Shown: positions 59,353-64,000 of the stretch, piece after piece | How positions within the stretch are numbered: position 1 is the first letter of the stretch | Layout: the number at the start of each line of letters is the position of its first letter | Source of the DNA: Rotaria socialis | Lineage: Eukaryota; Rotifera; Eurotatoria; Philodinida; Philodinidae | Direction: 5' to 3' | NCBI GenBank assembly: GCA_905331475.1 | Contig: CAJNYU010001708.1 | Span: 62,001-126,000, forward strand | DNA: 64,000 nucleotides | Notes under the pieces: generated by a model | Database searches by the model: none | What the model saw: the letters and a program-made list of their open reading frames with translations, nothing else | What the model was told of the DNA's origin: nothing | Translations under genes and position numbers: made by a program

Positions 59353-61177
59353 CCCATGTAAACACGAAACGCAAAATCGATGCGCTGAAACGCGTGAAAC
59401 GATTTTATACCGTGTTCACACGCATATTCAGTATGAAACGCATCTGAACGCAGATTTTGAACACAACACGTTTAACAGTAATTTGAAAACAATATTAATC
59501 GTGTCTCATCGCGTTTGATATTGAAATCGCGTTTATACGCAGTTGATAAAATTCGACTGAACGCGTTCTAACGGGGATGTAATATGACACGCGTTTGAGC
59601 GCGTTTTCGAAAAAATATGAAACGCGTCTGAACGCTCGTTTGTTTAAAGTCCCATTGACATGCGACTTACGGCATCAGATTCTATAAGACGTGCACTATA
59701 AGTGAACTAGATCAAGTTAAATTAGTCAAGAAAATTTGTTTTTAAGGGTCCCTGTAGGCAATAGATGATTGTATCATTTTACCTTTATCTAAATTTAAGA
59801 AAAAAATACATAATAAATATTCAGACAAAAAATATTCCTAGCGGACATAAACCCAGAAATAGGTATCGTTAAAATGATTAAATCTATACATTTTCTTTCT
59901 ATTCATTTAAATAAAAGTGCTTTTATATATTGATATTTTATACTGCTTGTATGTTCGTGATAGAGCCTAGTAAGAGTATCAGACGTAGATTTGCTCACAT
60001 TCGATAGTAATGAGACAAGAAAATTGATTAAGTTGCTGTTCTATTCTATTTGTATAGTATTTGGTATCTGTAACTTTTACACGTTATAGTATTATTATTT
60101 TACATACTTAGTGTTGGTGGTTTGAAGATGAAAGATTGAATCATATTAATGAATCTTATTTAAGATTGCTAATATGACGATTATATTTTTGGAAAATAAA
60201 TATTAGATTTTTCTTAGGTGAACTTTGCTATCAAAGCTCTTTATTATTATTTTGATAACATTAAATGATCAATATTAAGTCGTTTCATGAATAAATCTGA
60301 ATTCTGTTTTTCAGTTGATATCAGTGATTATTGAAAGTTCTTATTTCAGTTACATTCATAATTTTATTAAGAAAAAAACGAAAATCTATTTAATAAAATA
60401 AAGTAAACTGATATTAAACATTGAATTCTGATAGTACCGCCGGTGATTTTATGTAAAAAAACATTGTTGCGCATTCTCTCTTAAATGGAAAAGGTTGTCA
60501 AATTAAGTGTTTGAAATCAAAAAAAATATTGAATAAAAATTAGTTTTGTGAAAATATTTTTTCTGATAGATATGTGTATTGATAATTAATAATTTGTAAA
60601 AATTATCTTTTTTTCTATATTTCTATCATTTCTAAATTTTGTAAATTTTATATGAGTTTATAACCCTCGTAGACTTTGCATGCCATCAGACAACGATTGT
60701 AGTCATATATGGTTTCATGGTACGTATACATGTCTCTTAAACGTTAGTTCACATGTTCTAATCTCATTTCTATCATTTCAGATTCATCGATATGTCGATA
60801 TGCTAACAGTTCGTTGACCTGCAGTTAGGTAAAGACCATGCGATAGAAGATATCGATGGTGACTCAGATCAAACCTGAGACGAACTGAAATATTTTTTTT
60901 CATTTTTCATAAATTGTATGGAACGCGTCTCGACGCAGTTTTCTTTGCAAACGCGTCCCCGGTGAAACATTCCAAGCGTTGAGACGCGTTTTATTTTAAA
61001 ACACGTTTATTCTCGATTTTGTGAACAACCACGTCTAAATGAGATTTTACCTGCAACCGCGTCTAAACGCTTCATTTCTTTCACTGGGGACGCATTTAGA
61101 CGCGTTCTCTGTGTGCGTTTCGCACGCAAATGAAACGCGTTCCAGACGCGTTTCGAGGCAAAAAATATTTACATGGG
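59353..61177. mobile_element. CCCATGTAAA element filled with AACGCGTT words
   Basis: It starts CCCATGTAAACACGAAACGC and ends AAAATATTTACATGGG, flanked by AT on both sides (2-bp duplication). Both ends (59353-59650 and 60905-61165) are arrays of AACGCGTT, GAAACGCG and CGCGTTTAGACGCG. The middle 1.2 kb is AT-rich and empty. It is nested within the mariner-like element. The open frames at its two ends are translations of the array. Confidence 0.8.
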
Positions 61178-61935
61178 ATGTATTATCGACATTTCAAATA
61201 TTGATATCTGAAGTATTTTTATTCAATTTTCTAACTCTCAGAAAAATGTTCTTTTTAATAAGAAAAAAGAAAGGCACAAAAACGAGACTTTTTTAACAGA
61301 AATCATTAGAAAAAAGAATTAGAAACTCAACTGAAATACACATTATTGATCTATGATTTCCACAGGGTATAGATCTTCCATTAGTGCTTTGAATCTATAT
61401 TTGAAAATTGAAAATTCACCGTAAACAACTTTCCTGACAGGTTTTCTCTTAAAAAGGTCACTTGAAAAGCTTATAAAAAACTGGACCAGGAAACTTTATA
61501 ATACAAGTAACGTTCATCGACATCGAAAGTCGATTCACTGGGCCCTAGACTGACAGTGCTGAGGAGAAGAAATGCATGGACAGGACAGAAAATCGGTTGT
61601 TTGTGCCAGTAGCTGGTGGTGATATTTTTAAACAGATCTGTAAACGGGGTGGGAATAAGTGAAACTGAAGTAAGAATTAGACGAAAATTAAAGGTTTCAA
61701 GTAAAAGCACTAAAAGTGAAGACGAAAACGGACAGAATGGTACTCAAAGACGCATAAATCGGCGGAGAGGTTGTGTTACTTACCCAAAAATACACAGTCT
61801 AGACATTTCGTGATGGTAAGCTCAAAGTTCCGTAGGGGGATCAGCTCACCCCTCCACTCAAGACATATCGAGAGCGGACTGTTTCCCGTGACCATGTCAT
61901 GCAGCCGCCCATGGTTTGTGCCGTAACAATGCCCT
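61178..61935. other. Inner part of the mariner-like element
   Basis: The plus-strand frame 61616-61813 is Lys/Arg-rich (RIRRKLKVSSKSTKSED, RRINRRRGCV). It could be a remnant of the element's own gene, but there is no recognisable transposase motif. Otherwise nothing is recognised. Confidence 0.3.
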
Positions 61936-62053
61936 AGATGCCATAGAAATGGTCATTTCTGTCACTGAAATGGTCATTTCTGCCACTGAAATGGTCATTT
62001 CTGCCATTGTTACAGACAGACAGACAGACAGACAGACGGACAGACAGACACAG
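61936..62053. repeat. 21-bp minisatellite plus (CAGA)n microsatellite
   Basis: GAAATGGTCATTTCTGCCACT repeats three times (one copy with GTCACT). It is followed by a run of ACAG units broken once by GACGGACAG. It lies directly beside the right arm of the mariner-like element. Confidence 0.85.
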
Positions 62054-62406
62054 ATGAATTACGGTTTCTAGACCCTAGCCTTTCAGTCTAGGGAACACGG
62101 TTCGATGTGTCTTCATCTCCTCTTTTCAACAGTGAAAATCGCAATTCTGTATTTTGTGTCTAACAATAGCTATCCAAAAAACACTCATCCACCCTTTTTC
62201 AAAAATGAGCCTTATGTAACCGTGGCACATTGGAACAAAATAGATCTTATCGAAATTCTACTATTATGATATTAGTTGAAGTATGATCAAATAGCATAGA
62301 AAAATAGAGCATTCTTTTCTCTATCATCTTATGTAAAAATAAACTTTTATCAAGCTTTATATGTGGCACTAAAATGTCGTTGCCACTACTTTTGGATATC
62401 CCTAAG

Positions 62407-64000
62407 TACAATACATCTTGTGTTGTCAATTAGTTGCATATCGTTTTATTAAATATACACGATATTAAAAATGTCCCTTCGGAAAGTTAACGGAAATATT
62501 TCTTATACAGCTCAAAAGATTCAATTGATTTTTATTTTATTGCAGTATATTCTTTATAGTTTTGTTTCTTATATTTCGATATAGATGTGTGTGCCTAGAA
62601 ACACTTCAGCGCTTTTGTAAAAAAGAGCCACATTTGAGTTTTCGAAATACCGCACCGGATTGTTGTTCCCTCTAGTGAAAGGAGGTCTTAAGAAAAGTGA
62701 GTTAAATGCATTCGTTTGCGTGTATCTGCTAGTTCGCACAGCACAAATAAAATGCTCTAAAACGTTTCGCGTAAGTTTTTCAGGTCAGAGAATCCGATCC
62801 GGGTGTCAGATTTTGAAAATTTGTGATCCTCAATTTGTTAGTAAAACAATATTTGTTTTTCGAAAGTAATTGTTTCGCTTAAAGTTAGACTAAAGGCGTC
62901 CGGGGTTGGGGAACTCAAATCCAATGTCTGATTTACAAAAACTTTTAGTCCTCACTTTTTTATAAACATATCTTGTTTTGAGATAATAACTGTTTCTTAT
63001 AAACTTTGACTAAAGGTTTTTGATGGGGAGTTATTCATGGTCAAGTTTTTTTTTAAAAACATTTGCTCAGTGTTATAGTGAACAAAGACAGTTGCAAGAT
63101 TTCTACTGCAAAAAATGAACAGATGAGATTTTTGAAAAAATAAAACTAAGTGACTAGCAACTGACGAGTCAAAAGTATTACGAAAGTATTTAGGATTAGC
63201 ATAAAAACATTAATAGCGGTTATGATTCTAAACAAATAAATTAAGTTGCTGCAAATAAGATAACGACTTTCGCTACATTGAATATTAAATGTTTAATGGT
63301 CTTTTATAATCCAAGCAAGTTTGTAATGCACTAGGAGGTGTTAAGATCGTCCCATTTTCGTGATATGAATTCTTTGTAGGGAAATCTTTTAAGGGTACTA
63401 TTCGATGACGTTCATAGTGGTAGATGTATCGTATGTTTGTATGAGATCTTATCAGAAATATGCTATCGGCATGTTTCTATGGAATTGATTCTCACTTTGG
63501 CAACGGCTAGCCGCGAGTGGTGCTTCGGAGGGGCGCCGACACGCGAATACCCGCTCAGTTAAAGATTTGTTCTGATCATAAGACTGCAGGCCTTGTAGAC
63601 TTATAAAATAGCTACACTATGTCTCGATCTGAATAGTTGAAATCATTTACAAAAGTAGTAGAAATCTTCAAGTTCGTCCAACGGAAGTTCGTGAAATAAT
63701 TGCTCAACTCGTGTGAAATCTTTGAAGTTTATCTTTGTGGTCATTATCTTAATATGTTTACTTTTTCCTGATTGAGACTAGATTTGACTGAAAATATGTA
63801 AATGTTAGATTTTTGTATCGGTGAACGTGCACATGGGAATGAATATATTCATTTGAGACGGAAAACACACCGAAACAACATGAACCCAGATGGATTTGAG
63901 CAAAACTAAGGACGAATCTAACCGAAATCCAGTTAGACAAAGCCAGTTTGCTTTGATCTATGATTTACTGGTGCAGATTCATGTTAAGTATCTACTTTAC
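62407..64000. other. End of window, no gene recognised
   Basis: AT-rich sequence. Two imperfect copies of a roughly 120-bp unit (containing GACTAAAGG and AACTGTTTC/AATTGTTTCG) are visible from about 62780 to 63060, and a diverged copy of the CTAGCCGTGAGT repeat at 63507-63555. I looked on the minus strand for upstream NRPS exons (condensation-domain motifs) and found none. Confidence 0.4.

Larger units (their letters stand above)
59059..62406. mobile_element. 3.3-kb Tc1/mariner-like element with long TIRs
   Basis: CTTAGGGGTATCCAAAAGTG at 59059 and its inverse ending at 62406 open terminal inverted repeats of about 280-300 bp (to about 59338 and from about 62110). They are about 85-90 percent identical by eye with small gaps. 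TA flanks both ends, the Tc1/mariner target duplication. No transposase frame is seen, so it is non-autonomous or has lost its core. The CCCATGT element 59353-61177 lies just inside the left arm. It stands about 130 bp upstream of the first recognised NRPS exon and may have displaced that gene's 5' part. Confidence 0.75.

Noticed and set aside
61936..62053. Possible regulatory array of GAAATGGTCATTTCTGCCACT
   Set aside because: It is a plain three-copy minisatellite next to a microsatellite, with no gene nearby to regulate except the truncated NRPS.

Overview
The window looks like nuclear DNA of a small invertebrate, most probably a bdelloid rotifer. It is AT-rich. Its genes are cut by many short introns (mostly 45-80 nt, GT-AG, one GC-AG), and it combines an animal-type ABCB transporter, an intron-split multimodular nonribosomal peptide synthetase (NRPS) and dense decayed DNA transposons. 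Bdelloids are known to carry many horizontally acquired genes, NRPS genes among them. Species assignment is inference, and another intron-rich microscopic animal is not excluded. One ambiguous base (2718) sits beside a 200-bp direct duplication, so a local assembly join is suspect there.

Layout. (1) 1-12.3 kb: a transposon landscape built on the word AATCGATT. It holds a two-gene candidate autonomous element: a possible BEN-domain protein (3338-5548, + strand, 5 exons, 390 aa) and a TNP2/EnSpm-type (CACTA superfamily) transposase (6011-10432, + strand, 6 exons, 841 aa). Both lie between inverted copies of an end that starts CCCATGTAAAAATAAATC (1503 and 11051). (2) 12.3-16.7 kb: a 4.4-kb element with CTCTCTAAAAAAAA ends and TA flanks. 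It contains an array of thirteen 29-nt exon-like blocks with splice signals on the minus strand. (3) 17.5-27.5 kb: a complete 29-exon ABCB1/P-glycoprotein-like transporter (+ strand, 1299 aa), whose introns carry three small elements. (4) 28.9-58.9 kb: a giant minus-strand NRPS gene (14 recognised exons, about 4860 aa), convergent with the transporter. (5) 59-64 kb: a Tc1/mariner-like element with about 0.3-kb inverted repeats, carrying another element nested inside it, followed by unrecognised sequence.

How the NRPS is built, in order of synthesis: a decayed adenylation (A) domain with no carrier (module 1); C-A-T (module 2); C-A-T (module 3); then Cy-A with an inserted oxidase-T (module 4), encoded almost entirely by one 6.3-kb exon; then a Pls-type terminal region of membrane segments and left-handed beta-helix repeats. 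The ten-residue specificity logic of the last A domain reads D-L-Y-N-L-S-L-I-W, the classical cysteine code. With the cyclisation and oxidase domains this predicts a thiazole-ended product. The neighbouring multidrug-type exporter is a plausible partner for transport or self-protection, but that is inference from proximity only.

The most unusual pattern is in the non-coding part. At least nine TIR-bounded or motif-dense elements of several TIR classes are each filled with short copies, in both orientations, of their own near-palindromic word (AATCGATT, GGTTTCCGA, GGATCC, ACCGGT, TGTCGCA, TGATTTC, GGTTTCGTA, GAACTGTTC, AACGCGTT). All coordinates, phases and alignments were derived by eye from the sequence. 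No database search was run.
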